44,977 nucleotides of DNA from Spirochaetales bacterium (GCA_022360655.1 JAKSCK010000118.1:1-44977), one strand, 5' to 3'; counted from the first letter of the stretch, positions 15,991 to 25,368 are shown. The notes: generated by a model from the sequence alone, not told the origin. A program made the numbers and translations.

Positions 15991-17811
15991 ATGAGTGCAG
16001 AAGAAATTACTGGATATCAAATTTACCACGGATTCCTTTCGGGATACCGAAACATCGCACGTCATCGGGACCACATTGATAAAATCAATGTTTTCCCCGT
16101 AGCTGATGGGGATACAGGAACCAACATGATTAGCACAGCCCGTAGCATTGTGGCCAACATGAATGCAAAGCGCTCTCCTAATGCTGTGTTCAACGATATT
16201 GCCCTCCATTCTCTTCGGGGAGCTCGTGGCAATTCCGGGATGATTCTTTCTCAATTTCTGGCTGGGTTTGCCGTGGAAATCAAAGGAACCTCCATGGAAA
16301 CTCTCTCCTTGGGTCGAGCGGCCAAGAAGGCCGTGGAAAGTGCCTACAACGCCTTAGAAGAACCCAAAGAGGGCACCATGCTGACGGTGATGCGCATCTG
16401 GGCGGACACTCTTCATCGCATGGCAGAGGCAGGAGCTGAGCTTACTGAGGTGCTCAGTGAAGCCTTTGACGCGGCGCGTACGGCTCTCAAGAAAACCCCT
16501 GAACAACTCCCCATACTCGCCGAGCATCAAGTATTGGATGCAGGAGCCTGGGGCTTTGTCAGTTTTATTGAAGGGATTCAACGGCTCATGCGTGAAGGCC
16601 CTCTCCCCTTCTCCTTACGGAAACGCCTCACCTCTGGAGGTCAGAGCTGGGACACGGAACATAAATCTCAATCGGATGACCATTTGGAAGTTCGTGAAAC
16701 CATTCGCTATCGCTATTGCAGTGAATTTCTTCTCAGCAATTCCACAGTTCCAAGTCAAAAACTGAGAGCACTCCTTCACAGCCTTGGTGATTCCCTCATT
16801 GTAGGAGAAGCCCAAAATCTCCGGCGTATCCATGTTCATACAAACCATCCAGCTGAGGTTCTTGCCCGGATTCGTCCTTTTGGAAGAATCAGCGAACAAA
16901 AAATTGATGATATGGTACGTCAGGCCCAAGCCATCAAAGACAAAACCACAAAGGTGGCTGTGGTCACAGACACCATTTCTGATATTCCCATTCATCTCCA
17001 AGACAAATACGCCATTCACATGGTGAGCATTCCCGTACTCTGGGGAGAAGACGAATACCTTGATCGACTCACCATCACTCCGGGTGAGTTCTATCGCCTC
17101 CAGTCTGAACGGCAAGATTCTCCCACAACCTCAGTGCCAGACCGGCCTCAGATTGAACGACTCTACCGCTTTCTTCTTGATCATTATGAAGGCATTCTGG
17201 TTCTTCCAGTGTCCTCTGGCTTGAGCGGAACCTATCAGCAAATGAACCGCATAGCTCAAGAGCTGGATCCCACCGGCAAGCGCATTGTTATTGAAGACAG
17301 CCGACTCAATACTGTGGCGCAAGGGCTTTTGGTGACCACAATTGCCAAATATGCTGCCCATGGAATGGGCTTGGAAGAACTCACGGAAAAAGCCCGAGAT
17401 TTAAGAGCGCGCACCCGTGTTCATGTGGCTGTGGATTCCTTGGATGCAATGATTAAGAGTGGACGAGTGAAACCAGCTCTTGGAAAAGTGGCCCAATGGC
17501 TGAATCTCAAACCTCTTGTCTCACTGGATTCCCAGGGAAAGGGAACCGCTTCAGGAGCCGCATTCTCCACCCGCAAGGCTTTGTCTAAGGTGATTGAGCT
17601 CACCAACACTGCCCAAAAACAAAAGGGTGTGGAAGTGTACGCCATTGTGCATTCCTCAGTCCCTAATCGTGCCCGAGAGACAGCAAATCGGCTGGAACAA
17701 CAATTGGAGAAATCCGCAGCCTACATTGAAGAAGTGTCTCCTGCTCTCGGAACGCATACCGGAACGGGAGCTGTTGGTGTGGCTTATATCGAGGCATCCA
17801 ATACCATATGA
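15991..17811 (+). CDS. fused fatty-acid kinase (FakA-type DhaL + FakB-type DegV)
   Basis: 606 residues; GGAGG 7 nt before ATG. Residues 1-200 are a DhaL kinase domain with the Mg-ATP motif VADGDTGTNM (Asp39, Asp41), ARGNSGMILSQFL and VLDAGAWG (Asp183). About 235-300 matches the FakA middle domain (RIHVHTNHP). About 320-606 is a DegV/FakB fatty-acid-binding domain: VVTDTISDIP, SPTTSVPD, PVSSGLSGTYQ, and terminal GTHTGTGAVGVAYIE. In Firmicutes FakA and FakB are separate proteins that together phosphorylate fatty acids; here both are in one chain. Divergent from plsY, which would use its acyl-phosphate product. Confidence 0.92.
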   Translation: MSAEEITGYQIYHGFLSGYRNIARHRDHIDKINVFPVADGDTGTNMISTARSIVANMNAKRSPNAVFNDIALHSLRGARGNSGMILSQFLAGFAVEIKGTSMETLSLGRAAKKAVESAYNALEEPKEGTMLTVMRIWADTLHRMAEAGAELTEVLSEAFDAARTALKKTPEQLPILAEHQVLDAGAWGFVSFIEGIQRLMREGPLPFSLRKRLTSGGQSWDTEHKSQSDDHLEVRETIRYRYCSEFLLSNSTVPSQKLRALLHSLGDSLIVGEAQNLRRIHVHTNHPAEVLARIRPFGRISEQKIDDMVRQAQAIKDKTTKVAVVTDTISDIPIHLQDKYAIHMVSIPVLWGEDEYLDRLTITPGEFYRLQSERQDSPTTSVPDRPQIERLYRFLLDHYEGILVLPVSSGLSGTYQQMNRIAQELDPTGKRIVIEDSRLNTVAQGLLVTTIAKYAAHGMGLEELTEKARDLRARTRVHVAVDSLDAMIKSGRVKPALGKVAQWLNLKPLVSLDSQGKGTASGAAFSTRKALSKVIELTNTAQKQKGVEVYAIVHSSVPNRARETANRLEQQLEKSAAYIEEVSPALGTHTGTGAVGVAYIEASNTI

Positions 17812-18452
17812 ACATCACTCTTTATGGAAGTACCGGTCAACTCGGCCGGGTTCTTCTGATGCACTGCCTTTCCGCCGGTCATCAAACAACGACACTTCTC
17901 CGTCGGCCCTTTCCTGATGATGATGCCCATCATGGCATCAAAACGGTTTATGGCAGTGGCCTCGATGAAAAGGCCGTGGCCCAATCGCTTCCAGAAAACA
18001 CGGATGCTGTGCTCTTTGCCGTTGGGATGAATCGAAGCTCAGAGAATCATTTATGTTCCACTATGACTGAAACGATTCTGAAAACCATGCCAGCTTCGGC
18101 ACGTTTTGTATTTTGCAGCTGTTGGTCAGCCCTATTTCCGGGGGAAAAACCCTCATTTCTGCTTCGATGTGCCCGGCAATACTGCCGCCAAACCACACCT
18201 CTTCTTCTCCAAGATAAGGATGCCCAACTGGCTCTTCTTGCTCATCATCCAGAGGTGAATTGGTGCGGGATACGGCCCATGCGTTTGGTATCAGGACCCA
18301 GCCAAGAATACAGCCGGGGAGGATTTGGTTTTTCCCCCTTTTTCCGAACCACCTATGATGACTGTGCTCAGGCCATGATGAATCTGTTGCCAGCAAAAGG
18401 AACCTCGCATGAGGCTCCCTTCATCCGATCCATCAAATCCACGACGCATTAG
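17808..18452 (+). CDS. NAD(P)-binding Rossmann-fold protein (NmrA/SDR-like)
   Basis: 214 residues. Starts with the dinucleotide-binding motif YGSTGQLGR (a GxTGxxG variant), has DAVLFAVGMNRSS at the second nucleotide-contacting strand, and CGIRPMRLVSGPSQEY, as in NAD(P)H-binding biliverdin reductase B/NmrA-like proteins. No SDR YxxxK motif is obvious, so it may be a reductase of another class or a sensor. It is coupled to the fatty-acid kinase by an ATGA overlap. Its 3' end overlaps the convergent cyclophilin gene by 4 bp. Confidence 0.8.
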   Translation: MNITLYGSTGQLGRVLLMHCLSAGHQTTTLLRRPFPDDDAHHGIKTVYGSGLDEKAVAQSLPENTDAVLFAVGMNRSSENHLCSTMTETILKTMPASARFVFCSCWSALFPGEKPSFLLRCARQYCRQTTPLLLQDKDAQLALLAHHPEVNWCGIRPMRLVSGPSQEYSRGGFGFSPFFRTTYDDCAQAMMNLLPAKGTSHEAPFIRSIKSTTH

Positions 18453-18940
18453 CGTTCATCTGAGACCCGAATGGACTGAATGGTTTGCTCTTCAAAAGGG
18501 CGATTTTCTTGCTCTGGGGTGTCTGTGGGAACGGAGGCAATTTGATCTAAAACATCAAAACCATCCACAAGCATTCCAAAGGCGGCATATTTTCCATTCA
18601 GCTTATGGGCGTCCTGATGCACCACAAAAAACTGGGTTCCTGCACTGTTGAAATCGTCATCCCGAGCCATGGAAAGGGCTCCCCGAGAATGCGAAAGTCC
18701 TGTGTCATGACCATTGGCGGCAAACTCCCCTTCAATGGTGAAGTCTGTGGGACACATGCATGTGTTGTCCTCTGATCCGCCTTGAATCACATAGCCTTGA
18801 ACCACTCGATGAAAGGAGAGTCCATCATAAAATCTCTTTTGGCATAGCTGAGAGAAGTTTTTCACCGTGATGGGAGCATTCTGAGGATACAGCTCAAAAA
18901 CCATTTTTTTTCCAGAACGCATAGTGATGGTGGCGTGCAT
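18449..18940 (-). CDS. cyclophilin-type peptidyl-prolyl isomerase
   Basis: 163 residues from ATG 18940 (AAGGA at 6 nt). A longer upstream frame runs through two GC hairpins and is rejected. Cytoplasmic, with no signal peptide. Cyclophilin motifs: TVKNFSQL, FYDGLSFHRVVQGYVIQGG (catalytic Arg in FHR), SHSRGALSMAR, SAGTQFFVVHQD, LNGKYAAFGMLVDGFDVLD. It catalyses cis-trans isomerisation of prolyl bonds. It lies downstream of oppA with hairpins between, so it is probably a separate unit. Confidence 0.94.
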   Translation of the reverse strand: MHATITMRSGKKMVFELYPQNAPITVKNFSQLCQKRFYDGLSFHRVVQGYVIQGGSEDNTCMCPTDFTIEGEFAANGHDTGLSHSRGALSMARDDDFNSAGTQFFVVHQDAHKLNGKYAAFGMLVDGFDVLDQIASVPTDTPEQENRPFEEQTIQSIRVSDER

Positions 18941-18955
18941 ACAGTTTCCTTTCCA

Positions 18956-19000
18956 CGCCCGGGCAAAGCCCGGGCGCACCCCGCCACGCCAGTGGCGGGG
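18956..19000. terminator. two tandem GC-rich hairpins between oppA and the cyclophilin gene
   Basis: Hairpin 1 is 18956-18976 with arms GCCCGGGC separated by AAA; each arm is itself palindromic. Hairpin 2 is 18979-19000, CCCCGCCAC / GTGGCGGGG with a 4-nt loop. TCGATTT follows on the plus strand; no U-tract follows on the minus strand, although that is the direction of oppA. Confidence 0.55.
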
Positions 19001-19012
19001 TCGATTTAACAA

Positions 19013-20677
19013 TTAACTTTCAATATAGGCACCGGAGAGGTACATGTTTCGCAAGGGGTTGATATGCCAACCCTTCACATAGGGAGCCATCATCATGGGA
19101 GCAGAACGGAAGTAGAGGGGGAGGAGCGCCATATCGTTCATCAGAATGTCTTCTGCCTGACGCATGAGAGTCATGGCCTTCATGGGATCGGTTTCCACCT
19201 GTGCGGCAGCCACCAAACGGTCATATTCTTCACTGGCCCAGCCAGAGTTGTTCAAACCATTGTCACTGACCCGAAGAGGGAAGAAGGTCATGGGGTGCAT
19301 GTAATCGGCCCCCCAACCCATGGCTCCAATGTCATAGTCCAGGGCCTGGATGCCTTCATAGTAAACAGCCCATTCTTCTGTCACCACATTCACTGTGATG
19401 CCCAGATTTTCCTGCCACATCTGCTGCATGGCTTCTACAATGCTTTTTACGGTTTCATTGGTGTAGTAGCTCAGCTCAACCGCTGGGAAACCTTCCCCAT
19501 TGGGATAACCGGCCTCTGCTAAAAGGGCCTGAGCACCCTCTACATTCGCCGTAGCGGAAAGACCATAGTCAGAGCGGCCTTCTTCATAGGCCACGCCATT
19601 CACAGAATAACCAGGAGCCACCAAAGAGAAGGCGGGCTGATCTGTGGACTGAAGCACATTTTCAATGATGGCCTGTCGGTCAAGAGCCATGGCCAAAGCC
19701 TGCCGTACCCGCACATCATCAAACGGTGCCTTTGAGCAGTTGATTTCGTAATAGGTGGACGCATAGGTGGGAACAATCTGAAGTGCATCGCTGGTGGCTT
19801 TCAGAGTGGGAAGATCAGCGGAAGGAATGGTGTACTGGCCATCAATATCCCCGTTCTCCAGGGCCGTCAGAGCGGTGGAGGGATCAGGAATGAAGCGGAA
19901 TGCCACTTCTTCCAAGCGCACATTGGCGGCATCCCAATAATGCTCGTTCTTCACAAGGGTATACCCTTCACCAAAGGCAATCTCTTCCATGCGGAAAGGA
20001 CCATTCGAAACAAAGGTTTCAGCGGAAAGAGTCCACTGATCACCGGCGGCATCAATGGTGGCCTGGTTCACTGGGCTGTACACCCACATGCCCAAGATTC
20101 CCAAGAAATACGGAGCGGGAGCTTTCAGGGTGAGAATGAGTGTGTCATCAGCTGGTGCAGAAATCCCCACAGCTGACACATCCGCTTCTCCGGCATAGTA
20201 GGCCGCGGCACCAGCAATGTAATCGGTGATCATGGCGGTGTACTGGGCCCCCAAAGCAGGATCCAAAACACGCAAATAGGAATACACAAAGTCCTGAGCC
20301 TTGAGGGGACTTCCATCCGACCATTTCAGGTCATCCTGAAGGGTGAAGGTGTAGGTGAGACCATCATCACTGATGCTCCAATCCTTGGCGCAGCCACTCA
20401 CCAGATTATTGTCTGCATCATATTTCACCAAGCCTTCAAAGACGTTCATCAGAACGGGGGATGCAAAGGAATTGCTGGTGATTCCTGGATCAAGGCCATC
20501 CGGTTCATTCTGCAGGGCAAAGGTGAGTTTCTGCTCAGCAGGAGCAGAAACTTGAGAGGTGGAGGATGCGCCATCATCATCCGCAACCACCTTGGGCGAG
20601 GGGCTGCAGGCAAAGGCTGCAAGCACCAGAGCCACCACAGCGGCCTGGAGGGGAAGGGTTCGAAGAATCCTATTCAT
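19013..20677 (-). CDS. oppA: oligopeptide ABC transporter substrate-binding lipoprotein OppA
   Basis: 554 residues from ATG 20677, preceded by AAGGAG at 6 nt. Lipobox LAAFAC gives a membrane-anchored periplasmic binding protein. SBP family 5 features include QNEPDGLDPGITSN near the mature N-terminus, DWSISDDGLTYTFTLQDDLKWSDG, SNGPFRMEE, NCSKAPFDDVRVRQALAMALDRQAI and WGADYMHPMTFF. It captures oligopeptides for the OppBCDF permease encoded just upstream. The binding-protein gene is last in the operon rather than first as usual; a 126-bp gap with a hairpin separates it from oppF, and it may have its own promoter. Confidence 0.94.
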   Translation of the reverse strand: MNRILRTLPLQAAVVALVLAAFACSPSPKVVADDDGASSTSQVSAPAEQKLTFALQNEPDGLDPGITSNSFASPVLMNVFEGLVKYDADNNLVSGCAKDWSISDDGLTYTFTLQDDLKWSDGSPLKAQDFVYSYLRVLDPALGAQYTAMITDYIAGAAAYYAGEADVSAVGISAPADDTLILTLKAPAPYFLGILGMWVYSPVNQATIDAAGDQWTLSAETFVSNGPFRMEEIAFGEGYTLVKNEHYWDAANVRLEEVAFRFIPDPSTALTALENGDIDGQYTIPSADLPTLKATSDALQIVPTYASTYYEINCSKAPFDDVRVRQALAMALDRQAIIENVLQSTDQPAFSLVAPGYSVNGVAYEEGRSDYGLSATANVEGAQALLAEAGYPNGEGFPAVELSYYTNETVKSIVEAMQQMWQENLGITVNVVTEEWAVYYEGIQALDYDIGAMGWGADYMHPMTFFPLRVSDNGLNNSGWASEEYDRLVAAAQVETDPMKAMTLMRQAEDILMNDMALLPLYFRSAPMMMAPYVKGWHINPLRNMYLSGAYIES

Positions 20678-20768
20678 GTACAACTCCTTTTCAATATCAG
20701 GGGATTTCCAATTCAAAATCCCCTCATCCAGCGCATTTCTGAGGGCTGGTTTTTCACGATTTAGAACG

Positions 20769-20796
20769 ACCCCCACTCCCCAAACCTCCTGGGGGT
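20769..20796 (-). terminator. weak hairpin between oppF and oppA
   Basis: ACCCCC pairs with GGGGGT around a 16-nt loop, followed on the minus strand by TCGTTCTAAATCG. It may attenuate read-through into oppA or protect the upstream message. Confidence 0.35.
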
Positions 20797-20803
20797 GAGG
20801 GAA

Positions 20804-21808
20804 TTAGGTATGGAGATGGCAGGCCACAAAATGCCCTCCTCCCACATCTTTGAGCTTGGGGATTTCCTGAGAACAACGGGGCAGGCAATGGGCACAACGG
20901 GTGTGGAAGGGACAGCCTGGAGGAGGGGCGATGGGACTGGGAATATCACCAGCCATGGCCGCTGTTTGCTTTTGTCGGGCCTGAGCAGGATTGGGGATGG
21001 GAATGGACGCCATCAGGCCCTTGGTGTAGGGATGCAAGGGACGGGAATAAATCTCATGCGCGCCACAAAGTTCCACCAGCTTGCCAAGGTACATCACGCC
21101 CACCCGATCTGAGACATAGCGCACCATGGACAGGTCATGAGCAATGAAAAGATAGGTGAGGTTCAGCTCTTCCTTAAACTGACGCAGTAGGTTGATGACT
21201 TGGGCCTGAATGGACACATCCAGGGCAGAAATGGGTTCATCACACACCACAAATTCTGGCTTCACCACCAAGGCCCGGGCCAAGCAGATTCGCTGGCGTT
21301 GCCCGCCAGAGAACTCATGAGGATAACGAGCGCAATGCTCTTTGGACAATCCCACCCGTTCCAACATGTTCACCACCAGTTCTTGGGCATCCTGAGAGCG
21401 TTTCACCACGCCCTGGGCCAAAAGAGGCTCAGCCACAAGACTGGTGACCGTCATGCGAGGATTGAGGGAGGTGTAGGGATCTTGAAACACCATTTGCATT
21501 CGCTGCCGCCAAGGTTTAAGGCTTCGATTGGACAAACGGGCAAGATTGGTGCCGTCCATGAAGATTTCCCCTGATGTGGGAGGATGCATGCGTACCAAAC
21601 ATTTGGCCGTGGTGGATTTTCCACATCCAGATTCACCAACCAGGCCCAAGGTTTCCCCTTTCCGCAAAGAAAAGCTCACCCCATCCACAGCCTTCAGAAC
21701 TCTTCGTCCAGAAACAGGGAAATGTTTCTTCAGGTTCTCAACGTGAATGAATGCCTCTTCTTGAGAGGTCTGTTGCAGGGGATGGGACTGTTGAATTTTA
21801 GACTCCAT
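20804..21808 (-). CDS. oppF: oligopeptide ABC transporter ATPase OppF
   Basis: 334 residues. ABC ATPase with Walker A GESGCGKST (58-66), Q-loop MVFQDPYTSLNPRM, signature HEFSGGQRQR (about 164-173), Walker B VVCDEP (187-192) and switch His in IAHDLS. The C-terminal GCPFHTRC...C pattern is the cysteine motif of oligopeptide transporter ATPases, some of which bind an iron-sulphur cluster. It pairs with OppD to power peptide import. The start overlaps the end of oppD by 11 bp, implying coupled translation. Confidence 0.95.
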   Translation of the reverse strand: MESKIQQSHPLQQTSQEEAFIHVENLKKHFPVSGRRVLKAVDGVSFSLRKGETLGLVGESGCGKSTTAKCLVRMHPPTSGEIFMDGTNLARLSNRSLKPWRQRMQMVFQDPYTSLNPRMTVTSLVAEPLLAQGVVKRSQDAQELVVNMLERVGLSKEHCARYPHEFSGGQRQRICLARALVVKPEFVVCDEPISALDVSIQAQVINLLRQFKEELNLTYLFIAHDLSMVRYVSDRVGVMYLGKLVELCGAHEIYSRPLHPYTKGLMASIPIPNPAQARQKQTAAMAGDIPSPIAPPPGCPFHTRCAHCLPRCSQEIPKLKDVGGGHFVACHLHT

Positions 21809-22817
21809 GGGAAACCCCTTTCTTCAGAGGATTACTGGTTGAAGGAGCATCCGGATGAAGAAGCCAACAACGACTTGTTCTCCCCTCCTCAAAGGCAAAT
21901 GATGATGGGATCTGTTGAGCACAAATACTCCGAGCATGGAGACAACGGGGATGAAAGGGACAACCCTTGGGAGGATTGGACATATCAGGAGGTGAACCAG
22001 GGATGGGCTGGAGCTCTTTGGATCGGTCCTGATCAAGGGCTGGAATGGATTCCATCAGTCCCAGGGTGTAGGGATGCATGGGATTCTCAAAGAGAGCATC
22101 AATGGGAGCACTTTCCATCACCATTCCCCCATACATCACCAAAACCCGGTCACACACCTCCGCAATCACACCCAAATCATGGGAAATCATCATCACGGCC
22201 ATGCCTGTTTCTTGGCGCAACTCTCGGAGGAGAACCAAAATCTGATCTTGAACCGTCACATCCAAAGCGGTTGTGGGCTCATCGGCAATCAACAGAGACG
22301 GTTCACAAGCCAGGGCCATCGCAATCATCACCCTTTGCCGCATTCCTCCTGAAAACTCATGGGGATAACACCGATACCGAGCGGCCGGATCTGGAATGCG
22401 AACACGTTCAAACAGATGGAGCACCCTCTTTTTCATGGCCGCTTTCTCTGTTTTCCAATGAATCTGCAGCATCTCCTCCACCTGTTTTCCCACAGGAATC
22501 AATGGATTCAAAGAGGACATGGGATCTTGGAATATCATGGAAATTTGTGCACCACGAACCTGACGCATGGCCTTTTCATCAAAAGATGCAAGGTCTTGGC
22601 CTCCAAAAAGCACCCGACCACCAGAAATCTGTCCAGCTGAGGGAAGAAGCCTGAGAATGGAAAGGGACGTCACCGATTTCCCACTACCCGACTCCCCAAC
22701 AATTCCCAGGGTTTCTCCTTGGTTTAAAGAAAAATCCACACCTTTGACGGCTTCAATCCGTCCATCCTGGGTGGCAAAGGACGTTCTGAGGCCTTCCACC
22801 TTGAGTAAATCTGCCAT
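21798..22817 (-). CDS. oppD: oligopeptide ABC transporter ATPase OppD
   Basis: 339 residues. Walker A GESGSGKS (41-48), Q-loop [13 protein letters not shown], signature FSGGMRQR, Walker [13 protein letters not shown], switch MISHDLGV, and the C-terminal GCPFHPRC cysteine motif of this subfamily. Starts 2 bp after the oppC stop, so it is in the same operon. With OppF it forms the cytoplasmic ATPase heterodimer. Confidence 0.95.
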   Translation of the reverse strand: MADLLKVEGLRTSFATQDGRIEAVKGVDFSLNQGETLGIVGESGSGKSVTSLSILRLLPSAGQISGGRVLFGGQDLASFDEKAMRQVRGAQISMIFQDPMSSLNPLIPVGKQVEEMLQIHWKTEKAAMKKRVLHLFERVRIPDPAARYRCYPHEFSGGMRQRVMIAMALACEPSLLIADEPTTALDVTVQDQILVLLRELRQETGMAVMMISHDLGVIAEVCDRVLVMYGGMVMESAPIDALFENPMHPYTLGLMESIPALDQDRSKELQPIPGSPPDMSNPPKGCPFHPRCLHARSICAQQIPSSFAFEEGRTSRCWLLHPDAPSTSNPLKKGVSHGV

Positions 22818-22819
22818 AA

Positions 22820-24001
22820 CTATCGTCCCTTGAGCTTGGGGTCTAGAGCATCTCTCAACCCATCACCAACAAAGTTAAATCCAAACATGGTGGCACAAAT
22901 GGCCAGGGCTGGAGCAAAGAGCTGATAGGGGTTTGTCCGAAGCGCTTCTAGTGCGTCATTGCACATGGTGCCCCAACTGGCCATAGGAGGAGAAACACCT
23001 AAGCCAATGAAGCTCATGAACGCTTCAATAAAAATGGCAGAGGGTATGAGCATGGTGACGGTCACAATGATGGGTCCCATGGCGTTGGGAATGAGATGAC
23101 GGGTGAGAATGCGCCAATTTGAGGTTCCCATAATCACGGCAGCATGAACAAAATCCTGCTCTTTCAAGCTCAGGATTTGCCCCCGAACCACCCGAGCCAT
23201 GTTCACCCAATACACAGAACCAAGGGCTATCACAATGCTGGCAATACCCGAATTTCCTATCGGTAGAACCACCATGATGAGTATCACATAGAGCGTGAGG
23301 GGAATGGTGGAGATGACATCCACAATCCGCATCATCACCAGATCGGCATTGCCACCCAGATATCCTGAGATTCCCCCATAGAGGATGCCAATGACCAGAT
23401 TCACCAAAGCTGCAATAAACGCCACCAAGAGAGAGATTCGCGCCCCCATCATCAATCGGGTTAACAAATCTCGCCCCAGATTATCAGTGCCAAGAATGTA
23501 ACTGCGATTCCAAAGAGTGACGTAATAGCGTACGCGTTCTCCCTGAGGATCAATCAAGCGAGGAGGACGAGCAGAAAAATCCACCGTCAGCACCTGGCCA
23601 TCAAAATCATAGGTGGTTTGCTTCTTGCTCAAGTCCTCCGCAATGCGTGGAAGGGAACGAAGAAGATGGCCTTGAGGGGACACCAGGATGGGTTTGTAGC
23701 TCTTGGAGAGATACACATAATCCTCACCCATCACAAAAACATCCATCCGGGGAGGAATGTTCACAAACGCCAATTCTTGGTCATCAAAGTCATGACCTGT
23801 GAAATACGGGCCTACAAGAGCAAAAAGCAGCACCAAAGTCAGAATGCCCAAACCAATCAAGGCCGCAGGCTTCTTTCTAAACCGGAACCAGACATCTTTT
23901 GCAAAGGTACGATGGACGGCCCCCAAAGTTTCACTTTGTCTCTGTGAATCCTTCAGGGGAGCCCAACAATCTGGAGTGAGAGTTGCATCATCCATGGGCA
24001 T
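22820..24001 (-). CDS. oppC: oligopeptide ABC transporter permease OppC (with extra periplasmic insert)
   Basis: 393 residues, longer than the usual 290-310. After membrane segment 1 (about 40-65) there is an insert of roughly 90 residues predicted outside the membrane (PPRMDVFVMGEDY, LSKSYKPILVSPQG, VDFSARPPRLIDPQG) before the standard TDNLGRDLLTRLMMGAR and five further segments. The EAA loop for ATPase contact is EQDFVHAAVIMGTSNWRIL. ATG 24001 overlaps the oppB stop as TAATG; ATG 23995 is also possible. The insert resembles versions in other bacterial Opp systems and may help receive the binding protein. Confidence 0.93.
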   Translation of the reverse strand: MPMDDATLTPDCWAPLKDSQRQSETLGAVHRTFAKDVWFRFRKKPAALIGLGILTLVLLFALVGPYFTGHDFDDQELAFVNIPPRMDVFVMGEDYVYLSKSYKPILVSPQGHLLRSLPRIAEDLSKKQTTYDFDGQVLTVDFSARPPRLIDPQGERVRYYVTLWNRSYILGTDNLGRDLLTRLMMGARISLLVAFIAALVNLVIGILYGGISGYLGGNADLVMMRIVDVISTIPLTLYVILIMVVLPIGNSGIASIVIALGSVYWVNMARVVRGQILSLKEQDFVHAAVIMGTSNWRILTRHLIPNAMGPIIVTVTMLIPSAIFIEAFMSFIGLGVSPPMASWGTMCNDALEALRTNPYQLFAPALAICATMFGFNFVGDGLRDALDPKLKGR

Positions 24002-24918
24002 TACTCGTATTTGATGCGGGGATCTATCAGCACGTAGAAGAGATCCACCACAAAGGTCATCACCACCAAAAAAACGGCATAGAACACGGTTATTCCCAGG
24101 ATGGTGGTGTAATCCCGGTTGGTGATGCTGGTGACAAAATGCTTTCCCATTCCAGGGAGAGCAAAGATTTTTTCTATCACAAAGGAGCCAGTCAACAAGG
24201 CGGCAACAGTAGGCCCAAGAATGGTAATGACTGGTATCAGAGCATTTCGTAATGCATGTCGAATCACCACTTTGGTTTGCGAAAGTCCCTTAGACCGAGC
24301 GGTCCGTATGTAATCCTGCCCCATCACTTCCAAAAGACTGGAACGCATCAAACGCGCCAAAAAAGACAGGGAATATCCACCTAAAGCCACAACAGGCAGG
24401 ATGTAACCAACCAGTGAATCCAGGCCGTAGGCTGGCAACCACCCCAGTTTATGACTGAAGAGATACAAAAGAATGGTGGCTATCACAAAGGAAGGGATGG
24501 TCACTCCAATGGTGGCCAGAAGCATGGTCATACCATCCTGCCATTTTCCATTTTTGAGGGCCGCCACAATTCCAAGGGGAAGAGCGGCCAACAGCACAAA
24601 GAGAATGGTGATCCCACCCAACTTGGCAGAAACAGGAAATCCCTCACGAATGAAGTCATTCACACTCATACCCGGATACTTAAACGATGGTCCTAAATCT
24701 CCTTGAAGTAAGCCCAAAAGATAATGTCCTAATTGGGTAGGAAGGGATTCATCAAGGTTGTACTTTGCCATCAGGGCTGCTTCAACTTCAGGGGGGAGTT
24801 CCCGTTGTGCCGTAAACGGACCACCTGGAATGGCATGCATGAGAAAAAAAACCATTGTGACAATCAGAAGGAGAGAAATGAGCATCATTCCCACTCGCTT
24901 CAAAATATAACGAGCCAT
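24001..24918 (-). CDS. oppB: oligopeptide ABC transporter permease OppB
   Basis: 305 residues from ATG 24918 (AGGTGG 5 nt upstream; a GTG at 24927 is less likely). Typical OppB/DppB: ARYILKRVGMM N-terminus, six membrane segments, FLMHAIPGGPF, an EAA-type loop QDYIRTARSKGLSQTKVVIRH, and the ending FVVDLFYVLIDPRIKYE. First gene of the operon oppB-C-D-F-A. It forms the transmembrane channel with OppC. Confidence 0.95.
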   Translation of the reverse strand: MARYILKRVGMMLISLLLIVTMVFFLMHAIPGGPFTAQRELPPEVEAALMAKYNLDESLPTQLGHYLLGLLQGDLGPSFKYPGMSVNDFIREGFPVSAKLGGITILFVLLAALPLGIVAALKNGKWQDGMTMLLATIGVTIPSFVIATILLYLFSHKLGWLPAYGLDSLVGYILPVVALGGYSLSFLARLMRSSLLEVMGQDYIRTARSKGLSQTKVVIRHALRNALIPVITILGPTVAALLTGSFVIEKIFALPGMGKHFVTSITNRDYTTILGITVFYAVFLVVMTFVVDLFYVLIDPRIKYE

Positions 24919-25368
24919 AAAGGCCACCTATGGGCGAATTCTTTCGAATTGCATTCTGAGAATGTGTCATCCTAGGTTGTCCAAAATGTTTCTTCAAGGG
25001 AAAACAGTTCTTTTCTCATTTTTTTGTATAATTATACATTTGAATTGCATGAACAAACTTATTACATGATTCTTTCACTGACATTTCAACCTTAGAAGTC
25101 AATTTAAAAATTGTTCATCTGTATAAGATGGAATATTTATAAATAAACATTTTGAAATATTGTATATTTATATGGAAAAGTTTTTGCATCTTTTTTTGAC
25201 AATTCATGAGCGTTTTAAATAAAACTTCCATCAAATTTTTCGCATTCACCCATAAGATAAAAATTGAAATACGATTTTCGTATTTTTAACAGATAAAACT
25301 TCCCCACGATTTCTGTTTGATTTCCCATCAGACTTGAACCAAGACCAAAGAAAAACTAAACCCAATAC
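24919..25368. other. AT-rich divergent intergenic region (oppB / DUF1801)
   Basis: No gene seen. It is strongly AT-rich with a perfect 14-bp palindrome TGTATAATTATACA at 25025-25038. This contains TATAAT on both strands and could be a -10 element for oppB or a small operator. A TTGACA at 25196-25201 faces the DUF1801 gene but has no well-spaced -10. Confidence 0.5.

Noticed and set aside
21584..22654. 356-residue plus-strand frame across oppF and oppD
   Set aside because: It is antisense to two ABC ATPase genes with all their motifs, and the composition is Pro/Ser/His-rich with no domain.
24966..24983. TGTCATCCTAGGTTGTCC upstream of oppB as a further activator site
   Set aside because: The second half is TTGTCC rather than TTGACA, so the inverted symmetry is lost, and no -24/-12 element lies before oppB.
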